DNA of 59,531 nt. Origin: Paenibacillus caui. Lineage in GTDB: Bacteria; Bacillota; Bacilli; Paenibacillales; Paenibacillaceae. Shown piece by piece: positions 8,655 to 20,443 of the stretch. The DNA is taken from NCBI RefSeq assembly GCF_019904135.1, contig NZ_JAIOGQ010000029.1:1-59531 (forward strand), written 5' to 3'. A model generated the notes under the pieces. That model was given only the letters and a program-made list of their open reading frames with translations. It was not told the DNA's origin and searched no databases. Within the stretch, counting starts at the first letter, position 1. Every line of letters starts with the position of its first letter. A program made the position numbers and the translations under genes.

Positions 8655-9539
8655 TTAAGATTTGGCCTGTTCCAAAAGCTCCTTCAATTCGTCACGGGTG
8701 AACTTATAGGCCTCCCGGCAGAAGTCGCAAACCACTTCCGTTTCTTCTTCTTCCTCCATGAGGTTCTGCAACTCCTGTTCCCCAAGGCTGAGCAGGGTCC
8801 GCTCCACACGTTCCCGGGAGCAAGAGCATTTGAACTTAATCTCCATTTCATCCATAACCTTCACATCCGGCAGCAGCCAGCGAAGCATTTCCTCAAGCTC
8901 CATCCCCTGATCCAGCAGCGAGGTAACCGGCGGCATTTGGCCGACCGCCTGCTCAATCGCCGATATTTCACTGTCATCAAGGCCCGGAAGCAGCTGAATG
9001 ATAAAGCCGCCCGCTACAATCACCGAGTTGTCCGTATCGACCAGCACGCCAAGTCCAACGGCGGAAGGCGTTTGCTCCGACAAGGCAAAATAATACGTGA
9101 TGTCCTCGCCGAGCTCGCCTGAAATAATCGGCACGCTTCCACGGTAAGGCTCCTTCAGTCCTAGATCCTTCGTGACATGGATGAAGCCCGTCGTTCCGAC
9201 CGCGCCGGCAACATCCAGCTTGCCCTGGCTGTTGCTTGGCAAATGTACGTGAGGCTCATAAACGTAACCGCGCACCTCGCCCTTGGCATTGGCGTCCGCA
9301 ACGATCTGGCCGAGCGGCCCGTCGCCTTTGACCTGAACCGTCAGTTTTTCATCGCCTTTCAGCATGGCGCCCATCATAGCTGCGGCAGTAACCGTACGTC
9401 CGAGAGCAGCCGTTGCGGTCGGATAGGTGTCATGACGAGTCCGTAGTTCTTCAACCAGCGCAGTTGTGCGCACAGCAAAGGCACGTACTTTTCCGTCAAA
9501 TGCCATTCCCCGAATCAACCGGTCTTTTTCTTGTTCCAT
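8655..9539 (-). CDS. hslO: Redox-regulated chaperone Hsp33
   Basis: Hsp33 is a cytoplasmic holdase switched on by oxidation of four zinc-bound cysteines. The 294-residue product has the N-terminal chaperone domain and, near the end, the zinc switch C-S-C plus C-D-F-C spaced by about 30 residues. The first ATG (9548) is one base from the AAGGAGG, so the ATG at 9539 with 10-nt spacing is preferred. It follows coaX by 86 bp, as in B. subtilis, and ends the nad-coaX-hslO run. Confidence 0.95.
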   Translation of the reverse strand: MEQEKDRLIRGMAFDGKVRAFAVRTTALVEELRTRHDTYPTATAALGRTVTAAAMMGAMLKGDEKLTVQVKGDGPLGQIVADANAKGEVRGYVYEPHVHLPSNSQGKLDVAGAVGTTGFIHVTKDLGLKEPYRGSVPIISGELGEDITYYFALSEQTPSAVGLGVLVDTDNSVIVAGGFIIQLLPGLDDSEISAIEQAVGQMPPVTSLLDQGMELEEMLRWLLPDVKVMDEMEIKFKCSCSRERVERTLLSLGEQELQNLMEEEEETEVVCDFCREAYKFTRDELKELLEQAKS

Positions 9540-9625
9540 ATAGCACATGCCTCCTTATCATCCTGCCGGCAATAACGGCATCCGTCATCCCGCAGGTCCT
9601 GACTGTCTTTGCATTTTTATATTCA

Positions 9626-10393
9626 TCAAGCGTTTCTTTCGTAAATCAGGCGAAGTCCCTCCAAGGTAAGCAGCGGATTGACCTCATCAATCGTCTGTGC
9701 CTCACTGGCAATTAGATCCGCTAAGCCCCCGGTAGCCACTACTTTGGGAGTCGAGTTCATTTCTTTGGCGATCCGGCCGACAATGCCGTCCACCTGCCCG
9801 GCGTACCCAAAAATAATCCCGGCCTGCATCGCATGCACCGTGTTGCGGCCGATCACCTTTTTCGGCTTCTCCAGCTCGATGCGCGGCAGTTTGGATGCCC
9901 GAATGTACAGAGCTTCCGTAGAAATGCCAATCCCCGGAACAATCGCCCCGCCCAGGTAATTATTGTTTTCGTCGATACAGTCAAACGTGGTTGCCGTACC
10001 GAAATCAACGACAACAAGCGGACCTCCACCATATTGTTCCACGGCCGCTACCGCATTGACGATCCGGTCAGCCCCTACCTCGCGCGGGTTTTCATAACGC
10101 AGATTCAGCCCTGTCTTGATGCCGGGACCTACAACAAGCGGCACTTTCTTCAAATAGGTTTCGCACATTTGCTCCAGTACATGCATCAGCGGCGGCACTA
10201 CGGAGGAAATGATAACCCCTTCTATATTTGCTACATCAATCTTCGACATTTGAAACAGGTTGTAAATCATCACGCCATATTCGTCAACCGTAGCCTGGCG
10301 ATTCGTACTGAGCCGGAAATGATGCAGCAGTTCACGCTGCTCATAAATCCCCAGAACAATATTGGTGTTGCCTACGTCCACCACAACAATCAT
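9626..10393 (-). CDS. coaX: Type III pantothenate kinase
   Basis: CoaX phosphorylates pantothenate, the first step of coenzyme A synthesis. It belongs to the ASKHA fold and is not inhibited by CoA. The 255-residue product has the phosphate loop [10 protein letters not shown] at residues 6-15, [11 protein letters not shown] and the DFGTATTFD motif near 130. It lies four bases after nadC, so NAD and CoA precursor synthesis are probably co-transcribed here. Confidence 0.95.
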   Translation of the reverse strand: MIVVVDVGNTNIVLGIYEQRELLHHFRLSTNRQATVDEYGVMIYNLFQMSKIDVANIEGVIISSVVPPLMHVLEQMCETYLKKVPLVVGPGIKTGLNLRYENPREVGADRIVNAVAAVEQYGGGPLVVVDFGTATTFDCIDENNNYLGGAIVPGIGISTEALYIRASKLPRIELEKPKKVIGRNTVHAMQAGIIFGYAGQVDGIVGRIAKEMNSTPKVVATGGLADLIASEAQTIDEVNPLLTLEGLRLIYERNA

Positions 10394-10397
10394 GGCT

Positions 10398-11264
10398 TTA
10401 CCTCTCTTTCTTCCCGTTCAGATCCAGACTGATATCCAGACTTTCAAAAGAGTACGTGAGCCGTCCCACCGAAATGATGTCGACCCCGCTTTCCGCAATG
10501 GTCCGAATCGTATTCAGTGTGACATTGCCGGAAGCTTCTACACGGACATGCGGCGCCTTCGCTTTAATCCGCTTCACGGCCTCACGCATGAGATCAGCCG
10601 GCATATTATCCAGCATAATAATATCGGCACCGGCGTCCAGCGCCTCCTCTGTCTGCTCGAGACTTTCAACTTCTACTTCAATAGTCATCGTATGCGGAAT
10701 CTGGGCCCGGGCGCGTCCTACGGCCTGGGCGATTCCCCCGGCTCCTTTAATATGATTATCCTTGATCATGACCGCGTCGTACAAACCAAAGCGGTGGTTA
10801 TGGCCGCCACCGGTACGCACCGCATATTTCTCCAGCATCCGGTGTCCCGGGGTTGTTTTCCGGGTATCCACCAGCCGAGTCCCAAGGCCTTCCAATGCAT
10901 CGACATAAGTACGGGTCCGGGTAGCAATCCCGGATAAACGCTGCAGCAAATTTAAGGCCAGCCGCTCCCCTGTCAAAATGCTGTGCGTACTGCCTTCCAC
11001 GGTCGCAAGAACCGTCCCCTTCGAGATCCGCTCTCCGTCCTGGACATAGGCTGTAAAAACCAGCGCAGGATCAACGATTTCAAACACAAGCCGGGCTACG
11101 GGGATTCCGCAGACAATGCCCTCTTGCTTGGCATGGATGATCCCCTTGGATTCGTGTCCGGCTGGAATCGTGGATTGGGTAGATACATCTCCCGAGCCCA
11201 CATCTTCCCTAAGCCACCCGCGAATCGATTCCACCAGGGCTTCGTTATAGCCGTTTAATATCAT
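10398..11264 (-). CDS. nadC: Nicotinate-nucleotide pyrophosphorylase (quinolinate phosphoribosyltransferase)
   Basis: NadC turns quinolinate and PRPP into nicotinate mononucleotide. The 288-residue product contains [11 protein letters not shown], the [11 protein letters not shown] segment, [13 protein letters not shown] and IMLDNM, all family hallmarks. The longer frame starts upstream, but ATG at 11264 overlaps the nadB stop as ATGA and has GGAGG 10 nt ahead, so it is the chosen start. It is the third gene of nadA-nadB-nadC. Confidence 0.96.
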   Translation of the reverse strand: MILNGYNEALVESIRGWLREDVGSGDVSTQSTIPAGHESKGIIHAKQEGIVCGIPVARLVFEIVDPALVFTAYVQDGERISKGTVLATVEGSTHSILTGERLALNLLQRLSGIATRTRTYVDALEGLGTRLVDTRKTTPGHRMLEKYAVRTGGGHNHRFGLYDAVMIKDNHIKGAGGIAQAVGRARAQIPHTMTIEVEVESLEQTEEALDAGADIIMLDNMPADLMREAVKRIKAKAPHVRVEASGNVTLNTIRTIAESGVDIISVGRLTYSFESLDISLDLNGKKER

Positions 11265-12868
11265 AGGTTGATTTCCTCCAGCAATTGTTGATCGCGGCAG
11301 CACAGCTGATGCTTATGCCACTTGGCATCATCCCGCTCCGGATAATCCTCCCGGTAATGTCCTCCCCGGCTTTCTTCCCGTTTGAGCGCCATTTCCGCCA
11401 CAAGCAGCGCCGAGGTCAGCATATTGGCATATTCCAATTGGTCTGCCGCCGTAAGCTTGGCCGAATATATGGACAGCTCCTGTTTCAATTCCTGCAGCCC
11501 TTCCTGAAGCAAACGGGCATTACGACGCAGTCCGACTTTTCGAACCATCGTCTTTTGCAGCTTAAGCTTTCTTTCCGCAATATCCTTCGGAGGCATGCCG
11601 GTTCTGCTTAATTCGCAAGCTGCGTTGACCGGCTCCGAAGGGGGCGTAAGCTGCTGGAGCCGCTTAACAATCCGGTTGCCGAACACCAGCGCTTCGGACA
11701 GCGAGTTGCTGGCCAAGCGATTGGCTCCATGCACTCCGGTAGAGGATACCTCGCCGCAGGCGAACAGGCGCGGAATGCTCGTCTCGCCAAACAGATCGGT
11801 TCGCACGCCTCCCATCATATAATGCGCAGCAGGAGCCACCGGAATCCAATCGGTTGTCATGTCGAGCCCGTACTTAAGGCAGGTTTCGTAGATCGTAGGG
11901 AATCGGTGACGAACAACCTCCGGCTGCTCGTGGGTAATATCCAGATATACCATCGAAGCATGGGTCTGTTCCATCTCGTCTACGATGGCCCGGGCGACCA
12001 CGTCGCGGGGAGCCAGTTCAAGCTGGGGATGGTACTTATGCATAAACCGTTCTCCGCGGCTGTTGCGCAGCACCGCGCCTTCCCCGCGGACCGCTTCCGA
12101 AATCAGGAAGCGCGGGGCTCCCGCATAGCAAAGCGCTGTCGGGTGGAATTGGACAAATTCAACATCCCGAATGACGGCGCCCGCCCGGTAAGCCATGGCA
12201 ATGCCATCCGCCGTTGCCACATCAGGATTGGTTGTATACCGGTACAGCTGTCCGGCTCCTCCGGAACAGAGAATGACCGCTTTGCTCTGAAGGAACAGAC
12301 GCTCTCCTCCCGGACGCTGCACGAGAACGCCCCGGCAGCCTTCGCCATCCTCAATGATATCTATCGCGTAGTGATGCTCCAAAACCTTGATATTGGCATG
12401 GCTTAGCACTTTCTCCGAAAGAGCCCGGACCACTTCATATCCGGTAGCGTCCCCATGCGCATGGAGAATGCGCCGATGGCTGTGAGCTCCTTCCTGGGTT
12501 AAAGCGAGCCGCCCATTTTCAAGATCAAACTCGGCTCCAAGCGCGATCAGCTCCTTGACGGCAGCGGTCCCTTCCTGAGTCAACACGTTAACGGCATCGG
12601 TTCGGCAAAGCCCTGCCCCGGCCACCAGCGTGTCCTGCATATGCTCGGCAGGGGAATCATCCTCTGCCATAACAGCGGCGATGCCGCCCTGGGCATACCG
12701 CGTATTGCTCTCCAGCAGTTCTTTCTTTGTAATGACGGTAACCCTGCAGCTGTCTGCAGCTTTTAAAGCGGTGAACAGGCCGGCGATACCGGATCCAATC
12801 ACGATGATATCGGTATAAGCGATCGGCATCTTCTCAAGATCAAAATCCACCAAAAATTGTGGAATCAT
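11261..12868 (-). CDS. nadB: L-aspartate oxidase
   Basis: NadB is an FAD enzyme that oxidises aspartate to iminoaspartate, which NadA condenses with dihydroxyacetone phosphate. The 535-residue protein has the FAD dinucleotide motif VIGSGIAGLF, SNTRYAQGGIAA, HxxGDATGYE, GEVSSTGVHGANRLASNSL near the C-terminal third and a helical tail. The ATG at 12868 has AGGTG at fair spacing and is preferred over the GTG at 12877. It follows nadA by 36 bp. Confidence 0.96.
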   Translation of the reverse strand: MIPQFLVDFDLEKMPIAYTDIIVIGSGIAGLFTALKAADSCRVTVITKKELLESNTRYAQGGIAAVMAEDDSPAEHMQDTLVAGAGLCRTDAVNVLTQEGTAAVKELIALGAEFDLENGRLALTQEGAHSHRRILHAHGDATGYEVVRALSEKVLSHANIKVLEHHYAIDIIEDGEGCRGVLVQRPGGERLFLQSKAVILCSGGAGQLYRYTTNPDVATADGIAMAYRAGAVIRDVEFVQFHPTALCYAGAPRFLISEAVRGEGAVLRNSRGERFMHKYHPQLELAPRDVVARAIVDEMEQTHASMVYLDITHEQPEVVRHRFPTIYETCLKYGLDMTTDWIPVAPAAHYMMGGVRTDLFGETSIPRLFACGEVSSTGVHGANRLASNSLSEALVFGNRIVKRLQQLTPPSEPVNAACELSRTGMPPKDIAERKLKLQKTMVRKVGLRRNARLLQEGLQELKQELSIYSAKLTAADQLEYANMLTSALLVAEMALKREESRGGHYREDYPERDDAKWHKHQLCCRDQQLLEEINL

Positions 12869-12904
12869 TTCCTTCACCTATCTTAAACAAGAGAGTAGCG
12901 CATG

Positions 12905-13843
12905 CTACTGAACTTGTAACATGCGCTCTAGAGATGTTCTAGCTTTATCAGCAACTGCTGGCGGGACGTAGATTTGAGGCTGCATCGTTTCCAGACATTT
13001 GACGAACTTCTTCAAATTATTCACTTTCATGTTCGGACAAACCAGATATTTGGTGGCGAAATGGAATTGCTTATCAGGGCTGTCTAGCCGCAGCTGATAA
13101 CCGGTTCCGTCCTCTGTACCCACAATAAATTCCTTGCTGTCCGATTTTTTGCAGTAGTCGATGATGGCTGTGGTGCTTCCTATGAAGTCTCCCATCGCCA
13201 CAACCTCCGGTCTGCATTCCGGATGGACTACGAATGGAGCGTCCGGATATTTGGCCTTCATCTCCACAACATCTTTTACGGTAAGCATGTCATGTGTGTT
13301 GCAGTAGCCTTCCCATATAATAAGCTTTTTGCCGGTTTTCTCCTGTACATAATGACCGAGATTTTTATCCGGCACCCAGATAATCTCCTCGGCATCCAGC
13401 GATTCAATGACCTTTACGGCATTGGAAGAGGTACAGCAAATATCCGTCTCCGCCTTGATTTCGGCTGAAGAGTTAATGTAGGTGACGACCTTGGCTTTTG
13501 GATGCTGTGCCTTGAGCTTTCTGAGTCCGTCGACATTCACCATATCGGCCATCGGGCAGCCCGCCCGTTCATCCGGAATCAGGACCGTTTTATTCGGCGC
13601 CAAAATTTTAGCGCTTTCTCCCATAAAGTGAACCCCGCAAAATACGATAACGTCCGCATCTGTCGCGGCCGCTTTTTGGGCAAGCAGAAAAGAGTCCCCC
13701 CTGAAATCGGCGACCTCCTGAATCTCGTCACGTTGATAATAATGAGCAAGTATAATAGCATTACGCTCTTTCTTAAGCTGAAGGAGCTTTTCGCGCAGCT
13801 CACGGTTTTGCTCCGCCTTCCGCTCCAAAGCCAATGCTTCCAC
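12905..13843 (-). CDS. nadA: Quinolinate synthase
   Basis: NadA condenses iminoaspartate and dihydroxyacetone phosphate to quinolinate on a [4Fe-4S] cluster. The 312-residue product has AHYYQRDEIQEVAD near residue 33, VFCGVHFMGESAKIL, the ETDICCTSSNA region and a C-terminal VCPNMK; cysteines in these segments are the likely cluster ligands. The start is GTG with GGGGG eight nt upstream. It is the first gene of nadABC-coaX-hslO, separated from ftsH by a terminator and a good promoter. Confidence 0.95.
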   Translation of the reverse strand: MEALALERKAEQNRELREKLLQLKKERNAIILAHYYQRDEIQEVADFRGDSFLLAQKAAATDADVIVFCGVHFMGESAKILAPNKTVLIPDERAGCPMADMVNVDGLRKLKAQHPKAKVVTYINSSAEIKAETDICCTSSNAVKVIESLDAEEIIWVPDKNLGHYVQEKTGKKLIIWEGYCNTHDMLTVKDVVEMKAKYPDAPFVVHPECRPEVVAMGDFIGSTTAIIDYCKKSDSKEFIVGTEDGTGYQLRLDSPDKQFHFATKYLVCPNMKVNNLKKFVKCLETMQPQIYVPPAVADKARTSLERMLQVQ

Positions 13844-14129
13844 CCGTAGTACCCCCAGTCTCTCGCGGCAGCTTGCCGCGGCGTTTATTATGTTCTAAAC
13901 CGAATACATGGAATTTCACGTTAAACGGGTTACCTTACATCAGAAATGATACCTTTTCTACGGAAAATAGGAAAGTCTCTATTGATAACAACTAATTTAC
14001 ACAACGTTAGTTCCCCTGTCAATTCGGGAGATCCATGAACACGGAAGGGCTTTCGTTTTTTCGGCAGAGTCTTCTTGTGAGTAGAAATAACAGTCCATAT
14101 TATCATCCAGGAGTCATGGCTATTACCAG
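13844..14129 (-). promoter_or_regulatory. nadA promoter region with an inverted repeat over the -10
   Basis: On the minus strand TTGACA (14017-14022) and TAAATT (13994-13999) are 17 bp apart. AACTAA and TTAGTT, separated by 11 bp, flank the end of the spacer and cover the -10, a plausible operator. In other Firmicutes NAD genes are controlled by NiaR, but I cannot confirm that this sequence is its box. The roughly 150-nt leader holds no gene. Confidence 0.6.
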
Positions 14130-14175
14130 AAAAAAGACTGCCTCCAGCGTCTAATCCAGACACCAAAGACAGTCT
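14130..14175 (-). terminator. Terminator after ftsH
   Basis: A long hairpin with outer arms AGACTG and CAGTCT and an inner GTGTCT/AGACGC pairing is followed by six T on the minus strand. It separates ftsH from the nad operon. Confidence 0.75.
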
Positions 14176-14219
14176 CTCCTTTTCCTATTATTTTCAGAAC
14201 CGCTTATCCGGAAAACCTG

Positions 14220-16346
<2,127 letters not shown>

Positions 16347-16376
16347 CCCCTACCTCCTCTCAATGACGCATAAGTT

Positions 16377-16406
16377 ATTTTAACATAGCCGCTGCGGCGT
16401 TCTCAA
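16377..16406 (-). promoter_or_regulatory. ftsH promoter
   Basis: TTGAGA (16401-16406) and TAAAAT (16377-16382) are 18 bp apart on the minus strand, about 30 bp ahead of the ftsH start. Confidence 0.6.
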
Positions 16407-16448
16407 CCGGACGGACCCGCGAAGCCAAAGGGCTCTCGCCGCCTGTCT

Positions 16449-16988
16449 TTAGGTTGTGTAAATCTCCGGCTTCAATACCCCGATAAATGGGAGGTTGCGG
16501 TACTTCTCGGCGTAATCCAAACCATATCCTACAACAAATTCATCAGGCAATACAAAGCCGGTATAATCTGCTTGCAAATCTACAGTACGGCGTGCCGGCT
16601 TGTCAAACAACGTAACGATAACCGTTGACTTTGCTCCACGGCGACGAAGCACATCAATCAGATAAGTAAGTGTCAGTCCGCTGTCAATGATGTCTTCGAC
16701 GATCAGGACATCCCGTCCTTCAACTGAGGCATCCAGATCCTTGATGATCTTGACTACCCCGGAAGATTTTGTGGAAGCTCCATAGCTGGACACAGCCATA
16801 AAATCGAGCTCAACCGGTACCGTAATTTCTTTTACCAAATCGGCCATAAAAATAAAAGCGCCTTTGAGGACACAAATCACCAGCGGGTTGCGCCCCTCGT
16901 ATTCTTTGCTAAGAATAGCCCCCAGTTCCTTTACTTTGTCTTCAATCTGTTTCCGGGTAATCAGTACTTCTTGAATGTCGTTCTGCAA
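16449..16988 (-). CDS. hpt: Hypoxanthine phosphoribosyltransferase
   Basis: Hpt salvages hypoxanthine (and often guanine) with PRPP to nucleotides. The 179-residue product has the PRPP loop [14 protein letters not shown] near residue 95, the early flexible-loop segment SSYGAST and the closing [19 protein letters not shown]. The open frame extends upstream, but AGGAGG lies 10 nt before a TTG at 16988 that begins LQNDIQEVL, the normal family start, so TTG is chosen. It follows tilS by 61 bp, as in the tilS-hpt-ftsH order of Bacillus. Confidence 0.95.
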   Translation of the reverse strand: MQNDIQEVLITRKQIEDKVKELGAILSKEYEGRNPLVICVLKGAFIFMADLVKEITVPVELDFMAVSSYGASTKSSGVVKIIKDLDASVEGRDVLIVEDIIDSGLTLTYLIDVLRRRGAKSTVIVTLFDKPARRTVDLQADYTGFVLPDEFVVGYGLDYAEKYRNLPFIGVLKPEIYTT

Positions 16989-17049
16989 CTTACGCGAACC
17001 TCCTAAAGTTATACTATGAATATCCGTTCCCACCGATAACCAGCCCGGC

Positions 17050-18489
17050 TTAACCGCTTGCTTTCTCCCATTTCATAACGATCACCCTACCGGTACTCCC
17101 CTTAATCGGAGCCAGATCCGAGCGGCGTACGCCGGGAATCCAGACAATCCGGCCGAGGGCGTCCGTTACAATGGGGATACGACCGCGCAGAGAAGGCGGA
17201 ATTTTCGCATCAATGAAGATATCTTTAACCTTTTTGCTTCCGGCAAGTCCCATCATTCTCATGGTATCGCCCGGAAGGCGGGAACGTACGGTAAGAGGAC
17301 ATAAAAGCTCGTCCGCATCGAATAAGGCTTCATCCCTGCTAAGCGGTTTCAGCGCCGGCGGTACGGATTCTGCAGACAGCTGCCGGAAAGACAAAACCCG
17401 GCCAGTTCCGGCAACCGGAACTGAAGCCGGAATAGCTTCCACACGATAAGCAAACCCCGCTTCCTCCACGCTTTGGGAAAGGAAAGACAGGTCGCCATAT
17501 TCCCGGCGGCACAGCGAACCGCCTCCTAAATCTATTCTCCATGTAGTCGGACGATCCTGCAGCGCTCCGCTGCGGATAGCCTCAATTTTGGCAAAATCCG
17601 ATTCTTCCGTGTTTATAGGCAGATAAGTTAATATTAGTTTAATCAACCTCCGTTGTAAAGCGACATGTAGCCCGGCCAATGCAGCGATTTTCAGGCTGAT
17701 GGTGCCGTCCTTATCTCTTACGGTCAGCCTCTCCACAGCCTCTTCGGCAGCCTTGGACATATAGTCATCCTCACTTTCGGCGACAAGCGACAGCCGGTTT
17801 AAAGATTGAACCAGTTGCCCATTATATTGCCCCAAAAAAGGGAGCACATCCAGTCTTATCGCATTTCTTGCATATTTGTTCGAAAGGTTGCTGCTGTCCG
17901 TTACAAAGGAAAGACCCGCTTCTTCACAGGCCCTTATAAGGTCTGTCTTGTACATACGAAGCAGCGGCCTAATAAGTTCCACATTTTTTTCCTTCCGTTT
18001 GATTCGCATTCCCCCAAGTCCCGTCAGTCCGCTTCCTCTCAGAAGCCTGAGCAAAACCGTCTCGGCCTGATCGTCCCCATGATGGGCCAGCGCGATGGAA
18101 GCTGCCCCGTATTTGTCCGCGACCTGATGCAGGAACCGGTACCTCAGCTCGCGCGCAGCCTCCTGTCCGCCCATCCCGCTCTCTTTCATATATGAGGGAA
18201 CATCCAGTTCAGCCAGTTCAAACGGACAGCCGTATTTCTTCGCCAGTCCGCGTACAAATTCGGCTTCTTCAGCCGATTCGGCCGGGCGGAAACCGTGATT
18301 GACATGCGCCACGACAAGCCGCAATGCAGCCGATTCATCCTGACTGATGAGGCTTAATATATGCAAAAGGGCCACAGAGTCCGGTCCACCCGAAACTGCG
18401 ACCACAATCATATGCCTTGGCGCCCACAAGCCGTGTTCCTCTGCAAGCTCGCATATCTGTTTCACCATACGGCTCAGGTTCAGCTCCAT
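17050..18489 (-). CDS. tilS: tRNA(Ile) lysidine synthetase
   Basis: TilS adds lysine to the wobble cytidine of tRNA-Ile(CAU) so that it reads AUA; it is essential. The 479-residue protein has the PP-loop SGGPDS at residues 33-38, [24 protein letters not shown] and the C-terminal TilS substrate-binding domain with [14 protein letters not shown] at 18513 also opens the frame, but the ATG at 18489 has AGGGGAG at normal spacing. It lies 64 bp after the kinase gene. Confidence 0.95.
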   Translation of the reverse strand: MELNLSRMVKQICELAEEHGLWAPRHMIVVAVSGGPDSVALLHILSLISQDESAALRLVVAHVNHGFRPAESAEEAEFVRGLAKKYGCPFELAELDVPSYMKESGMGGQEAARELRYRFLHQVADKYGAASIALAHHGDDQAETVLLRLLRGSGLTGLGGMRIKRKEKNVELIRPLLRMYKTDLIRACEEAGLSFVTDSSNLSNKYARNAIRLDVLPFLGQYNGQLVQSLNRLSLVAESEDDYMSKAAEEAVERLTVRDKDGTISLKIAALAGLHVALQRRLIKLILTYLPINTEESDFAKIEAIRSGALQDRPTTWRIDLGGGSLCRREYGDLSFLSQSVEEAGFAYRVEAIPASVPVAGTGRVLSFRQLSAESVPPALKPLSRDEALFDADELLCPLTVRSRLPGDTMRMMGLAGSKKVKDIFIDAKIPPSLRGRIPIVTDALGRIVWIPGVRRSDLAPIKGSTGRVIVMKWEKASG

Positions 18490-18553
18490 CAGAGACTCCC
18501 CTCTTTCCGACACCGCTTCGCGACATCACTGTTTATGTAAAGTTTGTTTACCT

Positions 18554-19483
18554 TTAACGCAGGCTCCAGTAAAGCGCGCAAATCAGCAGCGCAAGCGACA
18601 TGATAAAGGCGCTTTTCAACCATCCGGGGGTAGCAAAGCCTTTTTTCCGCGGTAAACGTCTGCAGATGTTTTTTTCCCAGTATGTACACGCCTCTTCACT
18701 CGTTGCAAAGCTGCCGGAAATCGCGCGTTTGAGCCAGCCGGCATAAGGCTTGAGACTGGGCTTGCCCGCTACAATAGCCAGCAAATCTTCGGCGGTTCGC
18801 GTCTGCGGCAGGCCTCGCGCGGCCTTTTTCAGTTCATCGCCGGCAAGCAGGTGGATGCAAACCACGGAGAAAGCGAACCAATCGTACGCCACATCGGCTG
18901 TGCGGCTCCCGGCATTCCAGTATCCGCGGTCATACCACTCGGTAAACTGTTTGACGCTTCGTCCGATCTGGCTGACCCCGCCGTAATCGATCAATTCAAC
19001 TTCCCCATAAGGCGCTGCCATTATATTGTCCGGCTTCAAGTCGCCGAAGACCCATCCCGCCTCATGCAGCTTCCTCAGCTGTCTCAGCACATTAAGCCCG
19101 GCCAGATCAAGCCAATCCGCTCCTTTTCGTGCAATAAATGCGCTTAAGGGTTCCCCTTTCACATATCTCATGACATAAAAGGGGATTTGTCCCTCAGGAA
19201 GCTGGATGTCATCGACTTCCACCAAATAGGATGTAGGCTGTCCGCCCCGCCGTCCGGCCTCCTGCTTCTGAAGCGTTTTGAGCACATTGATCTCGGATTG
19301 CAGATCTACGGTATCGAAGCCCAGCTTCAGGGCAAAATACCGGCTGCCGCCCTCTTGCTGCACCAAATAGACAATGCCGTTGGCGCCGCGGCCCAGCAGC
19401 CGTTTAACGATATATCTTCCTTCATGCCAGCGGCCCCGGATGACGGTCCCCGGCGTCAATGCTAGATCAGTGGACGTAGTCAC
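18554..19483 (-). CDS. yabT: YabT-like Hanks-type serine/threonine kinase with C-terminal membrane anchor
   Basis: The 309-residue product has a glycine loop GRGANGIV near residue 31, the ALK lysine, FGDLKPDN as catalytic loop and DYG in place of DFG. The usual arginine before the catalytic aspartate is absent, so it is a non-RD kinase. A final hydrophobic helix (FIMSLALLICALYWSL) anchors it. In B. subtilis YabT is a DNA-activated kinase active during sporulation. The GTG at 19483 has GAAGGA seven nt upstream and overlaps the yabS end by 17 bp; longer frames run further into yabS and are rejected. Confidence 0.85.
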   Translation of the reverse strand: MTTSTDLALTPGTVIRGRWHEGRYIVKRLLGRGANGIVYLVQQEGGSRYFALKLGFDTVDLQSEINVLKTLQKQEAGRRGGQPTSYLVEVDDIQLPEGQIPFYVMRYVKGEPLSAFIARKGADWLDLAGLNVLRQLRKLHEAGWVFGDLKPDNIMAAPYGEVELIDYGGVSQIGRSVKQFTEWYDRGYWNAGSRTADVAYDWFAFSVVCIHLLAGDELKKAARGLPQTRTAEDLLAIVAGKPSLKPYAGWLKRAISGSFATSEEACTYWEKNICRRLPRKKGFATPGWLKSAFIMSLALLICALYWSLR

Positions 19484-20207
19484 TGAGAATTCCTTCTCTT
19501 TCATCGGCTTCACCCAGACCCGTTTGGTATCCATTAAGTGTACCATATCGGAAGAAATCAATCACCTTAAGAAGCGCCGGGCCAGTAGGAGTCGCACCCT
19601 TCATCACAAGGCGCTGGAACAAAGAGCGGGCCTCATTGATTTTCGAGGTCCAGTCCATATCCAGTACGGCATCTTCCCCGCTGTGTTTGCCCGGAAAATG
19701 AAAGACGGCCAGTCGGGTTTCGCCTTCCCTGGCGCCAAGACTGAGCATCAGATCACGGATCGCATCCTCCACAGCCGCCAGTTTCGGCTTCATGCTCGCG
19801 CTCGCATCGATCAGCAGCGCTACATCAAGAGGAGTGGTCTCGGTCAGCTCATCCATGACTTCAACGACTTCGGACCGTTTGTCGGGAGGCAGCGATTCCA
19901 CGGAGCCAGACCCCAAAATTTGTTTCAGCTCTTTATTAACCGCTTGCTGAATGGTTTGAACTACTGTTTTCCGGGTCATCATCTGCATCGTCTTCGCAAG
20001 CTGGCGCGTCTCGGCCAGCTCACTCATGCCGCCGCCGGCTTTGGCAATCTCCTCGATTTCCATGGCTCCAAGTTCCCCGATCGTTCCATAATCGACGACA
20101 CCGATCACATTGACCGTAATCCCTTCCTGTTTGGCGAACGATGCTGCCATAACCGGACTTTGACCGACATTGGAACACCCGTCCGTAATTAATAGAATCT
20201 GCTTCAT
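19467..20207 (-). CDS. yabS: YabS-like von Willebrand A domain protein
   Basis: The 246-residue protein (the size of B. subtilis YabS) opens with a VWA-like strand and motif LLITDGCSNVGQSP. In its second half it carries a MIDAS metal site in LLIDASASM, with ATPTGPAL as the matching threonine loop. VWA domains mediate protein binding; the partner is unknown. The ATG at 20207 with GGGGG upstream is chosen over an earlier frame start. It lies between spoIIE and the kinase gene as in Bacillus, so a sporulation role is inferred from context only. Confidence 0.85.
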   Translation of the reverse strand: MKQILLITDGCSNVGQSPVMAASFAKQEGITVNVIGVVDYGTIGELGAMEIEEIAKAGGGMSELAETRQLAKTMQMMTRKTVVQTIQQAVNKELKQILGSGSVESLPPDKRSEVVEVMDELTETTPLDVALLIDASASMKPKLAAVEDAIRDLMLSLGAREGETRLAVFHFPGKHSGEDAVLDMDWTSKINEARSLFQRLVMKGATPTGPALLKVIDFFRYGTLNGYQTGLGEADEREGILSDYVH

Positions 20208-20349
20208 CTTCGTTTCCCCCGTTTCGATGGATTCCGCCTGGAAGCGGTCTGATTCGGACAATAAGGCCTTGACTGTTCTTCTCTAGCTTTTCCATCAAAC
20301 CTATCATTTAAACATGGGGGTTCTGATAGGACGGGCAGTCGCTTTCCTA

Positions 20350-20381
20350 AGAAAAACCGTCCGGAAAAATCGCCGGACGGT
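20350..20381 (-). terminator. Terminator after spoIIE
   Basis: Arms ACCGTCCGG and CCGGACGGT (nine bp, perfect) with an eight-nt loop are followed by TTTTTC on the minus strand. A second tight hairpin with related arms lies inside the end of spoIIE. Confidence 0.85.
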
Positions 20382-20443
20382 CTTTTGCTGCGCTGTGATA
20401 CGTTTGTACGGGGGGGAGGGAAGATTCAAAGCCGGAATATTCA

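Noticed and set aside
13930..14166. A 78-codon minus-strand frame between ftsH and nadA
   Set aside because: It covers the ftsH terminator and the nadA promoter and has no recognisable features.
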